Shown here: piece after piece, positions 42,467 to 51,860 of the stretch | Numbering within the stretch: position 1 is the stretch's first letter | Layout: each line of letters starts with the position of its first letter | Assembly (NCBI GenBank): GCA_027698105.1 | Contig: JAQERH010000002.1 | Span: 62,001 to 126,000 of the forward strand | From: Lachnospiraceae bacterium AM93-12TA | GTDB taxonomy: Bacteria > Bacillota > Clostridia > Lachnospirales > Lachnospiraceae | Direction: 5' to 3' | Length of the DNA stretch: 64,000 nucleotides | Program-made: the position numbers and the translations under genes | Notes under the pieces: generated by a model | Told to the model about the DNA's origin: nothing | Seen by the model: only the letters and a program-made list of their open reading frames with translations | Database searches by the model: none

Positions 42467-42534
42467 TTTATCGAATAGTTGGCTTATTTTCGTGTCGCTT
42501 TACTATTATAACATATTTTAGGGGGTTCGCCATG
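42457..42534 (+). repeat. Right 78-bp direct repeat (attR-like)
   Basis: Copy of 34840-34917. The -35 reads TTGGCT here rather than TTGACT; the -10, AGGGGG and ATG are unchanged. It points into the 3' end of the NlpC/P60 gene on the other strand. Confidence 0.92.
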
Positions 42535-42544
42535 GAGAAATCGC

Positions 42545-44458
42545 TTACTCTAATATTCTCCTGTAATGAGTCCAGATTCTATCAGAAAGACTCACTGTCA
42601 CATTATTTGTTTTGCCAGCGCTTTCATGGATACAGATCATTTTTCCGTCAGCTGGATTCCAGCCTAAAAACATAACAACATGGGCCTCATCTCCAGAAGC
42701 CACAGCTATATCTCCGGGCTTCAGCTCTTCCCTGGATATCTCTGTTCCAGCGGCAGCCAAACTGCTGGTTCCTCCGCTGGTAATCGGTGTTCCTAAGACT
42801 GACCAGTATACCCAGTTAATCCATCCTGAACAGTCCAGTCCTTTCAGAGTCCTTCCCATCTGATCTGGTTCTGTAACACTGAAAAACCGATTTCCTGCAT
42901 AGCCTGGGCGGGAAGCTTTTCCCCCAAAATGGTATGGTATCTTCCCAACTGAATCCAGCGCGCAGGCAATTAACTCCCGACGTTGGGAAGATATACTATC
43001 TGGAAGTATCGCCATATGTGCCTCCAGCTCCTGACTTGTCAGTGTTCTTCCAAAAGACATTTCTTCAGGTTTTAATTTATATTTAACTTCCCAGTCCTGA
43101 GCTGCAAGTTCCCGTGCAGCGGCCTGTATTTCTTCTGTCCAGCCCTTCCATCCACCGCCGTTGTTTTTTGCAGCGGAAGCAACATCTTCCTCTGTTTCCT
43201 GGATAGATGCGGCCAGAGAAAACAAATTATTTTTTTCCCTCAGTCCTGTTATAGTAATTGTAACCACTACATCCACATGTCCTGGACAGACGGAAAAATC
43301 TCCTGCTTCTCCATTTAATCCATTACCAGATACTGTCTCCCCCACAGTTTCAGTTTCAGAATCTGGCTGAGCAGAACTCCCTTCTTTCTCAGAAATCTCT
43401 TCTTGTGCTGCAGTTTCTGAAACACTTTCTGTCTCCTCTCCGCTTCTTTGAGCATCACTTAAAGTTTCTGAAAGTTTCTGTTCCTGATTTTGCTCAGATA
43501 AAGCTTTGACATCTGAACCAGGCCCTGACTCTTCGGCTCGTTCAGAGGGACTTTCGCCTGTTTGAGCAGAAAGATCAGCGGAAGTTTCCACTGCCTGGCC
43601 GCTTTCCTGTGCTTCAGAAGCTTTATTTTCTTCTGTTTCATTCTCTTCTGAATCCCCTGCAGATTCAGTCGGAGAAGGTATAAATGCTGTTTCTTCCTCT
43701 TCGTCCGTCTCTTCGCAGCCGTCACAGTAATAGACAGAAGCGATTGAAATATCATATCTGTGGGATAATTCCCACAGCTTTCGCGCATATATTTCTGATA
43801 CCTGCACCTGATCCCACTGGTGAAAATAAGAATATACATTCGTGAGAGCCAGTATTTCCTGTGTGTTGCTGTAGCTTGAACTAGCCTTTCCATCTCCATC
43901 CAGGAAGCGAAAACGGATCCCCGTTCTATAAGGAAGATTATTTAATTCCTGATAAATTCGGTACATCCAGTTCTGCTCTTTTTCATTAAGCTCCGCAAAC
44001 AGCTCTCCCCCTGCAGATTTCTGATGAAGCTGCGGTCCAAAGCTGCTCAATCCCTGTAAGAATCTTTGAACAAGTAAAGCTGCATTCTTGTCATATGATA
44101 CAGTGTCGTTCTTCTCTTTTTCTGTATCCAATACAGGAAAAAGATAGGCAAGATTATATTCTGTCAGTGAAGGAGAGTATCCAAGATTCTTCCGAAATAC
44201 GCGCAAAGATCCTCTTAGACCTTTCTCAAGATCCTGCTCCATACAAGATGGATTTTTTTCACCTTCTGGCTCTGATTCCACCTTTTTTTCCTGCTCCGGT
44301 TCTGTACCGCTCTTCCTTTTTATTTCCTGGCAGGTATGTAAAGCTGCCAAATATCCCTTCTCTGATACTTCCATCCACTCTGACAATACTGCTGGCGGAA
44401 CTGCCAGCGCTGCCATTGCCAGCGCTGTAAACATATAGGTTTTGATTTCATTCTTCAT
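42545..44458 (-). CDS. NlpC/P60 cell-wall hydrolase with long acidic linker
   Basis: 637 residues. An N-terminal signal/anchor helix (about 8-27), a helical region, then a Glu/Ser/Thr-rich low-complexity linker (about 265-390), and a C-terminal NlpC/P60 domain (about 500-637) with catalytic Cys in GLDCSGWINWVYW and His in DEAHVVMFLG. It probably cuts peptidoglycan peptide bonds outside the membrane. The gene ends 10 bases from the right prophage repeat and is intact. Confidence 0.88.
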   Translation of the reverse strand: MKNEIKTYMFTALAMAALAVPPAVLSEWMEVSEKGYLAALHTCQEIKRKSGTEPEQEKKVESEPEGEKNPSCMEQDLEKGLRGSLRVFRKNLGYSPSLTEYNLAYLFPVLDTEKEKNDTVSYDKNAALLVQRFLQGLSSFGPQLHQKSAGGELFAELNEKEQNWMYRIYQELNNLPYRTGIRFRFLDGDGKASSSYSNTQEILALTNVYSYFHQWDQVQVSEIYARKLWELSHRYDISIASVYYCDGCEETDEEEETAFIPSPTESAGDSEENETEENKASEAQESGQAVETSADLSAQTGESPSERAEESGPGSDVKALSEQNQEQKLSETLSDAQRSGEETESVSETAAQEEISEKEGSSAQPDSETETVGETVSGNGLNGEAGDFSVCPGHVDVVVTITITGLREKNNLFSLAASIQETEEDVASAAKNNGGGWKGWTEEIQAAARELAAQDWEVKYKLKPEEMSFGRTLTSQELEAHMAILPDSISSQRRELIACALDSVGKIPYHFGGKASRPGYAGNRFFSVTEPDQMGRTLKGLDCSGWINWVYWSVLGTPITSGGTSSLAAAGTEISREELKPGDIAVASGDEAHVVMFLGWNPADGKMICIHESAGKTNNVTVSLSDRIWTHYRRILE

Positions 44459-44778
44459 ATCGTTCGTAATAAATCCTGTCTGAAAAATTTGGCTGATAAC
44501 AGCCTGCCCTATTACAATAGCACTAATCGGCTCTGCATATCAATCAAAAAAGGCGAAATTTTTTCTTAATCTTGATTCTGCCTCATTCTGAACACGCTTG
44601 ATGTTCAACTACTATATTACTTCCCGCCGCCTGGAATGTTCACCTGTCAAAGCGCGCCTACGGCCCACAAAATGAAATAAGGCAGCCTCCCAAAGGAAGC
44701 CGCCCTATCGTTTCATTCCTGTCTCATGTCCCGTTCCGTCTTTAAAACACCGGAAGCTTTACACACAACGTACTGTCT
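44459..44778. other. Intergenic region with a minus-strand terminator
   Basis: 320 bases with no gene. On the minus strand GGCGGCTTCC-TTTG-GGAGGCTGCC (about 44673-44696, two wobbles) followed by TTATTTCATTTT is the terminator of the kinase-like gene; the rest should hold the promoter of the NlpC/P60 gene. Confidence 0.6.
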
Positions 44779-45432
44779 CTATTCCTGAGAATTTCTGCTC
44801 TTTAAATACTCCATCTTTATTTCTGCAAAGGATTTAATCACCTTTACAGCGCCTTCATATCCTACCACGCTGCTGTTAATGCAGACATCGTAGCTCTTGC
44901 AGTCTCCCCAGCGCTTACTGGAATAATAATTATAATAGCTGGCACGGCGCTTATCTGTCTTAATCATAATATCCTTCGCCTTAACGCGGTCTACATTGTG
45001 ACTGTTCATCAGATGGCGGATTTTATCTTCCTCATTTCCGCAGATAAAAACTGACACCACGCCCGGATATTCTGCCAGCGCATAGTCTGCGCACCGTCCT
45101 ACAATTACGCAGGATTCCTCCTCTGCCAGTTTTTTTATCGCTTCAAATTGAGCAAGAAAAACCTTTTGATTCAACGGCATATCCATATATCCCAGTCCGC
45201 CTGTATATCCTACGGAATAGGAATCCATAATAAGTGAATAGAGAAAACTGTTTGTAGGCTTTTCATCATGTGTCCGGAACAGTTCTTCACACAAACCGCT
45301 CTGTTTTGCTGCCAGAGTAAGCAGTTCCTTATCATAGCACTTGATTCCCAGTTCACTGGCCAGCATCTGACCGATTTGACGTCCTGCACTTCCGCTCTCA
45401 CGTCCTATTGTAATCACAAGATTATGTTTCAT
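44779..45432 (-). CDS. Cytidylate kinase-like protein
   Basis: 217 residues with a P-loop-like N-terminus ITIGRESGSAGRQIGQ and VIVGRCADYAL near 100, as in the cytidylate kinase-like (AAA_26) family common in Firmicutes. It differs from true Cmk, and the substrate is not known. GAGGGGAG precedes this ATG; the longer frame has no site. Confidence 0.85.
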   Translation of the reverse strand: MKHNLVITIGRESGSAGRQIGQMLASELGIKCYDKELLTLAAKQSGLCEELFRTHDEKPTNSFLYSLIMDSYSVGYTGGLGYMDMPLNQKVFLAQFEAIKKLAEEESCVIVGRCADYALAEYPGVVSVFICGNEEDKIRHLMNSHNVDRVKAKDIMIKTDKRRASYYNYYSSKRWGDCKSYDVCINSSVVGYEGAVKVIKSFAEIKMEYLKSRNSQE

Positions 45433-45534
45433 ATGAACACTCCCCTCTGAAATTTCCTTAAGAAATAGATTCATAGGAGTATTATAGCTCAAAATATCTG
45501 AAAAGTCATCACTTTTTGAGAAAAATATCAGCTT

Positions 45535-46449
45535 TTATATTTTTCTCAACTTTTCCAGAAGATTTTCAAAATATTCCGGGAGCGGAGCTGAAAATTCCAT
45601 ATATTCCCCGGTTCTTGGATGAACAATTCCGAGAACTCCTGCATGAAGTGTCTGACCCTGAAGCTTAAATGGGCATTTCGACGGTCCATAAACACTGTCT
45701 CCTAATAAAGGATGGTTCAGGCTGGCCATATGAACACGAATCTGGTGGGTTCTTCCTGTTTCCAGCTGACATTCCACATAGGTGAATTGCTTAAACCGTT
45801 CCAGTACCCTGTAATGAGTGACTGCATGCTTGCCATTTTTATAATTAATACTCATTTTTTTTCGATCAACCGGATGGCGTCCAATGGGAGCATCTACCGT
45901 TCCCTCGTCCTCTTTTATCAAGCCATGAACAATCGCATAATATTTCCGGGTAATTGAGTGCACCTTCAGCTGTTCTGCAATCGAGTTATGAGCAAAATCA
46001 TTTTTGCATACAATCAGAACACCTGTCGTATCCATATCGATTCGATGGACAATCCCGGGGCGCATAACTCCATTAATTCCAGAAAGCTCCCCGCGGCAGT
46101 GATACATCAGACCGTTGACCAAAGTCTGGCTGTAATGTCCGGCAGCCGGATGCACCACCATTCCCTTAGGCTTATTGATCAGAATAATATCCTTATCTTC
46201 ATACAAAATGTCTAATGGAATTGGTTCTGCCTCAATCTCCGGCTCTACCGCCTCGGGAACCTCCAGCCCCACAGTCTCTCCAGCTGATAACCGGTAGCTG
46301 CTTTTAACAGCTTTTCCATCCACTTCTACCAGCTGAGACTTCAACAGCTTCTGCAGATATGACCGAGTCAGCCCGAAGCATATCTCCGGCAAATATTTGT
46401 CAATTCGTTCCCCCTGTGCTTCTTCTGGCACAAGATAATTTTGTTTCAA
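45535..46449 (-). CDS. RluD-family pseudouridine synthase
   Basis: About 304 residues: N-terminal S4 domain (RIDKYLPEICFGLTRSYLQKLL) and RluA-type catalytic domain with HRIDMDTTGVLIVCK near 134-148 and GRTHQIRVHMASLNHPLLGD near 230. It makes pseudouridines in large-subunit rRNA. The TTG at 46449 has GGAGGAG six bases upstream and is preferred over the TTG at 46518. Directly downstream of lspA, as in many Firmicutes. Confidence 0.9.
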   Translation of the reverse strand: MKQNYLVPEEAQGERIDKYLPEICFGLTRSYLQKLLKSQLVEVDGKAVKSSYRLSAGETVGLEVPEAVEPEIEAEPIPLDILYEDKDIILINKPKGMVVHPAAGHYSQTLVNGLMYHCRGELSGINGVMRPGIVHRIDMDTTGVLIVCKNDFAHNSIAEQLKVHSITRKYYAIVHGLIKEDEGTVDAPIGRHPVDRKKMSINYKNGKHAVTHYRVLERFKQFTYVECQLETGRTHQIRVHMASLNHPLLGDSVYGPSKCPFKLQGQTLHAGVLGIVHPRTGEYMEFSAPLPEYFENLLEKLRKI

Positions 46450-46521
46450 CTGTTCTCCTCCATCCCTTCTCTGCGGATTTGTAAATTTTATATACTGCCG
46501 CAGCGATTTGTCTGTCAAAGT

Positions 46522-47040
46522 TTACTGTTCTCTTCCCTGCTTTCTGAAAGAAAGGAACGACAGGTCCTCCTCTGAATAGACAAAAAAGATTAAAACCATT
46601 AAGAGGAATGTTGCTATCACTACATAACAGTCTGCTACATTAAAAATAGGAAAATCTATCAATTTAAAGTAGAGAAAATCTACTACATATCCCTGGCTGA
46701 TTCTGTCAATCATATTTCCTACGGCTCCTGATACCAATAGGAACAGACATGCTGTCAGAGGAAAAAAGCGCCGTTCTGACGGCATTCGAATCAGCACAAA
46801 GACTGCCGCAGCCAATACAAAGGCAGCGATAACAAAGAACAGAAACTGCTTCCCCTGCAGCATTCCAAAGGCTGCTCCCCTGTTTTCAGAATAATAAAAT
46901 TCAAAAACTCCGTCTATCAGCACAAAAGGCTGATTTCCTTTCAGTTTTGCAACTGCCATCGCTTTCGTCCACTGGTCAAACCCAATGGAAGCAATTAAAC
47001 CCACAGCGAAAAAAAGAAGCTGTCTGATTTTCTGATTCAT
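46522..47040 (-). CDS. lspA: Lipoprotein signal peptidase
   Basis: 172 residues with four membrane helices. The catalytic aspartates lie in GAVGNMIDRISQGYVVDFL near 108-126 and FNVADCYVVIA near 138-148. It cleaves signal peptides of diacylated prolipoproteins such as the BMP and carboxypeptidase lipoproteins in this window. Start ATG with AAAGGAGAT upstream. Confidence 0.95.
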   Translation of the reverse strand: MNQKIRQLLFFAVGLIASIGFDQWTKAMAVAKLKGNQPFVLIDGVFEFYYSENRGAAFGMLQGKQFLFFVIAAFVLAAAVFVLIRMPSERRFFPLTACLFLLVSGAVGNMIDRISQGYVVDFLYFKLIDFPIFNVADCYVVIATFLLMVLIFFVYSEEDLSFLSFRKQGREQ

Positions 47041-47071
47041 GTATTCGTATCTCCTTTCAGCAGCTTTACAG

Positions 47072-48160
47072 TTAATCAAATATATACTGCAGAGCGTCTT
47101 CCATCTCTTCCTGCGTTACTGTGCGATCCACAAATGCCTGACCGATTTCATTAAGAAGAATAAACCGGATAACACCGGAATCCATTTTTTTATCGTTTGC
47201 CGTAGCCTCAATCACAGAATGAATATCAAGCCCGCTTACAGAGGTTTTAATGCCAAACCAGGACAGTGCAGATGCAAAGCGTTTTGTCTCCTCCATGGAA
47301 ATAAGTCCTCTTTTTGCTGAAATATGCATACCTGCAATGGATCCAAGCGCAACGCATTCTCCGTGCAGCAATTCAAAATGTTTCAGCTTTTCAATGGCAT
47401 GCCCCAGCGTGTGGCCAAAATTCAGAAGCATTCTGTCTCCCTTTTCATCGGGATCTTTTTCTACCACTCTCCGCTTAATATGGTTGCTCTCCACCACCAG
47501 CTTTTCTAATGTATCCATATCCATGCTGCGGATAGCCTCTTTATGAGCCAGAATCCACTCATAGTAATCTCTGGACTGGATCAGACCATGTTTGATTACC
47601 TCACCCATTCCGGCTGAAAACTGCTCTGGGGGAAGAGTTTTCAGGGTCCCGATATTTTCATACACCAGCTTAGGCATATGGAACGCTCCAACCATATTTT
47701 TGTACGCGTCAAAGTCTACTCCTGTCTTTCCGCCAATGCTGCTGTCTACCTGGGAAAGCAGAGTGGTAGGGAGCTGAATAAAAGAAACTCCTCTCAAATA
47801 GGTAGCAGCTGCGAATCCACACAGATCTCCTACAACACCGCCTCCCAGAGCTGCCAGCATATCATTCCTGTCAAATTTGGCCAGAATCAGCGTTTCATAA
47901 AGCTCTCTGACTGTATCTAAATTTTTATGTTCCTCTCCAGCTGGAAATACAAAAGAAATCACCTGACTGCAGCACAGAGCCAGCAGATTTTTTACCTCCT
48001 CCAAATACAGAGGAGCCACATTAGAATCTGTTACAATACAAATTTTTCTGTGTTCCAGATGAAAGGATTCCAATTCTTTCGGAAGCGCAGAAAAATCCTG
48101 CTCTAAAAGAATATCGTAAACTGGCCTTTCATTCATGTGAACTGTCATTCTGTTTGCCAT
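47072..48160 (-). CDS. aroB: 3-dehydroquinate synthase
   Basis: 362 residues, the second shikimate pathway enzyme, NAD- and metal-dependent. ALGGGVVGDLCGFAAATYLRG near 105 binds NAD, and the HGLIQ and NFGHTLGHAIE histidines bind the metal. It overlaps no neighbour but ends 31 bases before lspA in the same strand run. Confidence 0.95.
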   Translation of the reverse strand: MANRMTVHMNERPVYDILLEQDFSALPKELESFHLEHRKICIVTDSNVAPLYLEEVKNLLALCCSQVISFVFPAGEEHKNLDTVRELYETLILAKFDRNDMLAALGGGVVGDLCGFAAATYLRGVSFIQLPTTLLSQVDSSIGGKTGVDFDAYKNMVGAFHMPKLVYENIGTLKTLPPEQFSAGMGEVIKHGLIQSRDYYEWILAHKEAIRSMDMDTLEKLVVESNHIKRRVVEKDPDEKGDRMLLNFGHTLGHAIEKLKHFELLHGECVALGSIAGMHISAKRGLISMEETKRFASALSWFGIKTSVSGLDIHSVIEATANDKKMDSGVIRFILLNEIGQAFVDRTVTQEEMEDALQYIFD

Positions 48161-48268
48161 TTCTGTTATCCCTTCACTGCTTTCCAGATATTCTAATCCG
48201 GTAAAAACAGCCCTTTCTGTCTTTTCTTCAAATGGCCGGCCAGACTGCGCCAGCCAGATTGCCTCTCA

Positions 48269-49024
48269 TCAGCAGTATTTCCTGGCAGATACAAATATTC
48301 TGCCCTTTTTCGTCTCATTCTCTGTACCTGTAAACTGAAATTTCCCGATTCCCCGAACTGATACAATCTCTCCGCCCTTCAGCTGAAGAGACGGTGAGGT
48401 TACAAGACGGCCATTCACAAAAACCTTCTCCCCCTGGATATACGGGACAATCTTTGTTCTGGAGCTGTGATACACCATAGCCAGCACATTGTCAAGCCTG
48501 GGGGAAGCTATGCTCCCCCGTATTTCCTCGTACTTCTGTTCTACCTGACATGACATTGCCGGAACGCACTGGCAAAAAACAGCCGTATGCTTGACCTGTC
48601 TCAATTCATTCGAAATATACTCTGACATCCTATCCAGGCAGAAAATAAAACAGCCGTCCTCATTTATGACAATGTCACCCAGCATACTCCGTTCAATTCC
48701 CAGATTCATCAGCGCTCCCAGATAATCTCTGTGGGTAAGCGCTTCCGCAAATCGGGCATTAACCGGTTTAACTTCTAATATACTGATGGGCAGTTCCATC
48801 GTCTCCTCTTCATAGGACGGCAGAAAACAGACAATCTTACGCTCTGCCGGTTCATAGCCGCCTGTCAGCACAAAGCGTACAGGCGGCAGTTCCCGTTCCA
48901 GAGAGTGAAAAACTGTCTGCTCATTCAGATTTAAAAAATCTGTGTATGACGGAATATCCCGCTGGCAGCAAAGATTCGCCAGATCCAGAATCCGTTTTTT
49001 TAATAACTGTTCTTCCCTGTTCAT
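48269..49024 (-). CDS. ylmH: S4-domain RNA-binding protein YlmH
   Basis: 251 residues. An N-terminal helical part and a C-terminal S4 domain (IASPRLDNVLAMVYHSSRTK, then IQGEKVFVNGRLV). The ylmE(yggS)-sepF-ylmH order is the Firmicute division cluster; YlmH helps rescue stalled ribosomes in Bacillus. Confidence 0.9.
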   Translation of the reverse strand: MNREEQLLKKRILDLANLCCQRDIPSYTDFLNLNEQTVFHSLERELPPVRFVLTGGYEPAERKIVCFLPSYEEETMELPISILEVKPVNARFAEALTHRDYLGALMNLGIERSMLGDIVINEDGCFIFCLDRMSEYISNELRQVKHTAVFCQCVPAMSCQVEQKYEEIRGSIASPRLDNVLAMVYHSSRTKIVPYIQGEKVFVNGRLVTSPSLQLKGGEIVSVRGIGKFQFTGTENETKKGRIFVSARKYC

Positions 49025-49030
49025 ATGTTC

Positions 49031-49567
49031 TTATAAGTGAAAGCTGAGACCTGAGACGTTCATCCCTGTGCCTGACGGCGTATTGGAAAGAAGTTCACGA
49101 AAATCTCCGGACAGCTCCACTGTAGAAGGAGTAGCAATAAAAATACTGCCGGATATTTTCTGAAGATTCCCATCCATGGAATAAGTCGCTCCACATGTAA
49201 AATCAATAATCCTCTGGGCAACTTCTAAATGGATTCCCTCCAGGTTCAGTACAACCGCCTTTCCCTCTAAAAGTCTCTCACAGATCTCATGTGAGTCTTC
49301 CATAGATACAGGTTTAATTAAAGAAACCTCCATGCCTCTTCTCAGCGGCACTACCTTGTTATTATTAGAAGCTGGTCTTGATAAGAACCGCGGTCTCTGC
49401 TCCGGCTCCTCATCATATTCATAATCGTCATTATGCTGTTTATTAAATAAACGCCTGCGAGCCGGTCTATCCTCCTCTTCGTATTCCTCATCGAAGTATC
49501 CGTCATCTTCGTCGTCATCTGCCTCGTTTAACCGCATCGTGTCCATAATCTTGTTCAGAATGCTCAT
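49031..49567 (-). CDS. sepF: Cell division protein SepF
   Basis: 178 residues. N-terminal membrane-binding helix (MSILNKIMDTMRL), an acidic/arginine linker (about 15-68), and the C-terminal SepF core (about 78-165; VVLNLEGIHLEVAQRIIDF). SepF tethers FtsZ to the membrane. Its start overlaps the yggS stop by four bases. Confidence 0.95.
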   Translation of the reverse strand: MSILNKIMDTMRLNEADDDEDDGYFDEEYEEEDRPARRRLFNKQHNDDYEYDEEPEQRPRFLSRPASNNNKVVPLRRGMEVSLIKPVSMEDSHEICERLLEGKAVVLNLEGIHLEVAQRIIDFTCGATYSMDGNLQKISGSIFIATPSTVELSGDFRELLSNTPSGTGMNVSGLSFHL

Positions 49568-50268
49568 ACTCTGCTCTCTCCATTCCTTGTCCTGGCTCCG
49601 AAAATACCGGTGCCCACTCTTATCATGGTTGCGCCCTCCTCGATGGCAACTTCATAGTCGCCGGTCATTCCCATGGACAGCACACTCATACTAACATTAT
49701 CAATGTTTTTGCTCCTTATGTCAACATATAATTGATACAATTTTTTAAAAACTTCCCGATTATCTTCCGAATTCGATACAAATGGAGCAATTGTCATAAG
49801 CCCTTTAATGTGGACATGAGGAAGCTCTTTTATTTTCATCACAGCAGCCTCCACTTCCTCTGTCCGGAAGCCAAATTTGCTCTCCTCCTCTGCCACATTT
49901 ACCTCTAAAAGAATATCCACTGTAAGATCACGCTTCGCTGCGTCTTTCTCAATCTGCTCTGCCAGTTCCACTGTATCTACAGAGTGAATCAGAACCGCTT
50001 TATCAATGACCTGGCGAACCTTATTTTTCTGAAGGTGTCCGATCATATGCCAGCGCACATCCTCCGGCATCTGACTGTATTTTTCCATAATTTCCTGAAC
50101 GCGGTTTTCCCCGAAGTCCCTGGAACCTGCCTCATAGGCCTCCTCAAGCATCTCCACTGGTTTTGTCTTGCTTACAGAAATCAGTGTTACATCTTCCACT
50201 CTCCGTCCGCTTCTCTGACATGCCTGGCGGATTTTTTCTCGAACCTCTTCTAAATTCTCTTTTATCAT
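49564..50268 (-). CDS. yggS: PLP homeostasis protein YggS/YlmE
   Basis: 234 residues, a single-domain PLP barrel. The PLP lysine is in LISVSKTKPVE near 29-39; SMGMTGDYEVAIEEGATMIRVG near 197-218 is the phosphate-binding C-terminal block. It buffers pyridoxal phosphate rather than acting as a racemase. Confidence 0.94.
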   Translation of the reverse strand: MIKENLEEVREKIRQACQRSGRRVEDVTLISVSKTKPVEMLEEAYEAGSRDFGENRVQEIMEKYSQMPEDVRWHMIGHLQKNKVRQVIDKAVLIHSVDTVELAEQIEKDAAKRDLTVDILLEVNVAEEESKFGFRTEEVEAAVMKIKELPHVHIKGLMTIAPFVSNSEDNREVFKKLYQLYVDIRSKNIDNVSMSVLSMGMTGDYEVAIEEGATMIRVGTGIFGARTRNGESRV

Positions 50269-50288
50269 ACCTGCATCTCCTATTGTAT

Positions 50289-51692
50289 TTATTCGTAAAT
50301 AATCATTCCCTCTGCCACCATAGAGGCGTCCAGCACAATATGGTCGTACACGGAAAGACCGTAATCTGTACCCTTGGCAATCGTAAAATATTCCCCGTTG
50401 CCGGACAGCTTCTCAATCTTTTTAAATACTGCGTACCCCTTATTAATGTTATATACGCCCTCCAACGGAGCAGTCGCTCCAATCTGGTAACGCTCGCTGG
50501 AATCCTGTTTTACAATGTAGTCTCCATTTTTGAAGGCTCCGTCCTCTGATGTCTCCACATAATAATATTCATCTGTTGATCCGTATATCTCAGCAGGCGT
50601 AAAGACAACCGATGCCTCACCGCTTTCTGAATAGACCTCTTTATAAAAACCTGTCTCTGCACTTCGCTCGTCTCCGCCAGAAGCGGCAAATTCTACAGAG
50701 ATTGTAAAGAAGTCCTTCGTTGTAACAGCTGTAGCCGGAATCTTAAGTCCTTCCTCTGCCTCTGAAACTACTTCAAACTCCGCAAAGCGGTCTGAAATGA
50801 ACTGTACCATAAACCGGTCAAAATCCAGTTTTCCGTACGAACCTCCGTCTGCCCCTGTAATCTGTGAGTATTTTCCTGATAGGGTCAGATTATCATCTAT
50901 AAATTTTACCCGCAGTGTATTTTTATCTGCATACGCTGCCTTATCTTCTTCTGTCAGAGGAAAGAGCACCGACCAGTTCTCAGAAGTAATCATCTTATAG
51001 ACCGGTGTCCCAGCCTCGATCAGCTTTCCAGCCTGTCCCACTGATTTTTTATAATTCTCCTTTTTAAAAGAATCAGCTGTGACAGCCGACGGCTCCATCC
51101 CTTCATAGGAATCGATGGCATAGGATATAATACCCGCCTGTTCCGTGTAAATCTGCTGAAAATGAATTCCCCTTGCCTCAAGCTCTGTATCCATCTGAGC
51201 CAGTGCGTTAAAATTCACCAGCTCTACCACCGCCGCATCCAACGAGTATTTTTCATCATACACAGAAGAAAACTCTGAATCATCATAAGACAGACACAGA
51301 GAGGCCAGCTTTTTCTTCAGCAAAGCCAGATTTTCATCTGTAAATGCCTGACCTGCCTCCTGGCTTTCCTCCAGATAATGTTCCAGCTCTCCTGTCTCAT
51401 CCAGAGAATAAATACGGGAACCGGCCGCCGCCTTCTTTCCTTCCCTCACATAGTAATTCACATATCCTGACTGTTCGGCCTGCTTTACTGCCTCCTGGCG
51501 CAGAATCAGGCCTGTATATGTTTTATCATTGACAATGCTTCCTTCAACAACCTCATAAAACTGTATCCTATCCCGTCCAAGGTATTTAAAAACACAAAGA
51601 GCCAGATAGAGAAAGATCAGGGTAAATATCAGGGTACCTATATTGAAATTCTTTGGTTTTCTATACGGTACTATCTTTTTAGTCTTGGCCAT
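50289..51692 (-). CDS. HlyD-like membrane-fusion-type protein
   Basis: About 467 residues. A basic N-terminus (MAKTKKIVPYRKPKN), one membrane helix (about 19-37), then a barrel-sandwich segment (GYVNYYVREGKKAAAGSRIYSL), a helical hairpin region and beta-rich C-terminal domains. HlyD-type in architecture but with no transporter beside it; in clostridia it commonly precedes yggS-sepF and may act at the envelope during division. Function not established. Confidence 0.7.
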   Translation of the reverse strand: MAKTKKIVPYRKPKNFNIGTLIFTLIFLYLALCVFKYLGRDRIQFYEVVEGSIVNDKTYTGLILRQEAVKQAEQSGYVNYYVREGKKAAAGSRIYSLDETGELEHYLEESQEAGQAFTDENLALLKKKLASLCLSYDDSEFSSVYDEKYSLDAAVVELVNFNALAQMDTELEARGIHFQQIYTEQAGIISYAIDSYEGMEPSAVTADSFKKENYKKSVGQAGKLIEAGTPVYKMITSENWSVLFPLTEEDKAAYADKNTLRVKFIDDNLTLSGKYSQITGADGGSYGKLDFDRFMVQFISDRFAEFEVVSEAEEGLKIPATAVTTKDFFTISVEFAASGGDERSAETGFYKEVYSESGEASVVFTPAEIYGSTDEYYYVETSEDGAFKNGDYIVKQDSSERYQIGATAPLEGVYNINKGYAVFKKIEKLSGNGEYFTIAKGTDYGLSVYDHIVLDASMVAEGMIIYE

Positions 51693-51860
51693 GATGCTAA
51701 CCGGTCTCCTTTCCCTATGTATTATAAAAGGAATCGCTGAAAAGTGCAAGACAATTCAGGAAATGACTGGAAAGGGGAGATCGAAAGAGGGAAGACTGCC
51801 GCCTGCAGTTCTCCCCTCTTTTGTAATATCCTATGTAATTTTTTAAATACAGCTGCTGTC

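Larger units (their letters stand above)
34840..42534 (+). mobile_element. Inovirus (filamentous phage) prophage
   Basis: A 7.6-kb unit bounded by 78-bp direct repeats with 76 matches. Gene order and content fit filamentous ssDNA phages: spike-like proteins with signal peptide and C-terminal helix, a string of very small membrane proteins, a coat protein with signal peptide followed by a strong terminator, Zot/pI ATPase, rolling-circle initiator with an upstream origin-like region, and a small probable ssDNA-binding protein. Structural and replication genes are all on the plus strand, with a minus-strand regulator pair. Codon use is T-rich and unlike the host genes. No integrase, no secretin (not expected in a monoderm) and no cargo genes were seen. 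No gene looks broken. Confidence 0.92.

Noticed and set aside
42532-42675. 47-codon frame starting at the ATG of the right repeat
   Set aside because: Antisense to the NlpC/P60 gene and without coding features; kept only as a possible fusion peptide in the findings.
43459-43899. Second minus-strand frame in the acidic linker of the NlpC/P60 gene
   Set aside because: It is the low-complexity linker read in a shifted frame, basic and lacking a ribosome site.
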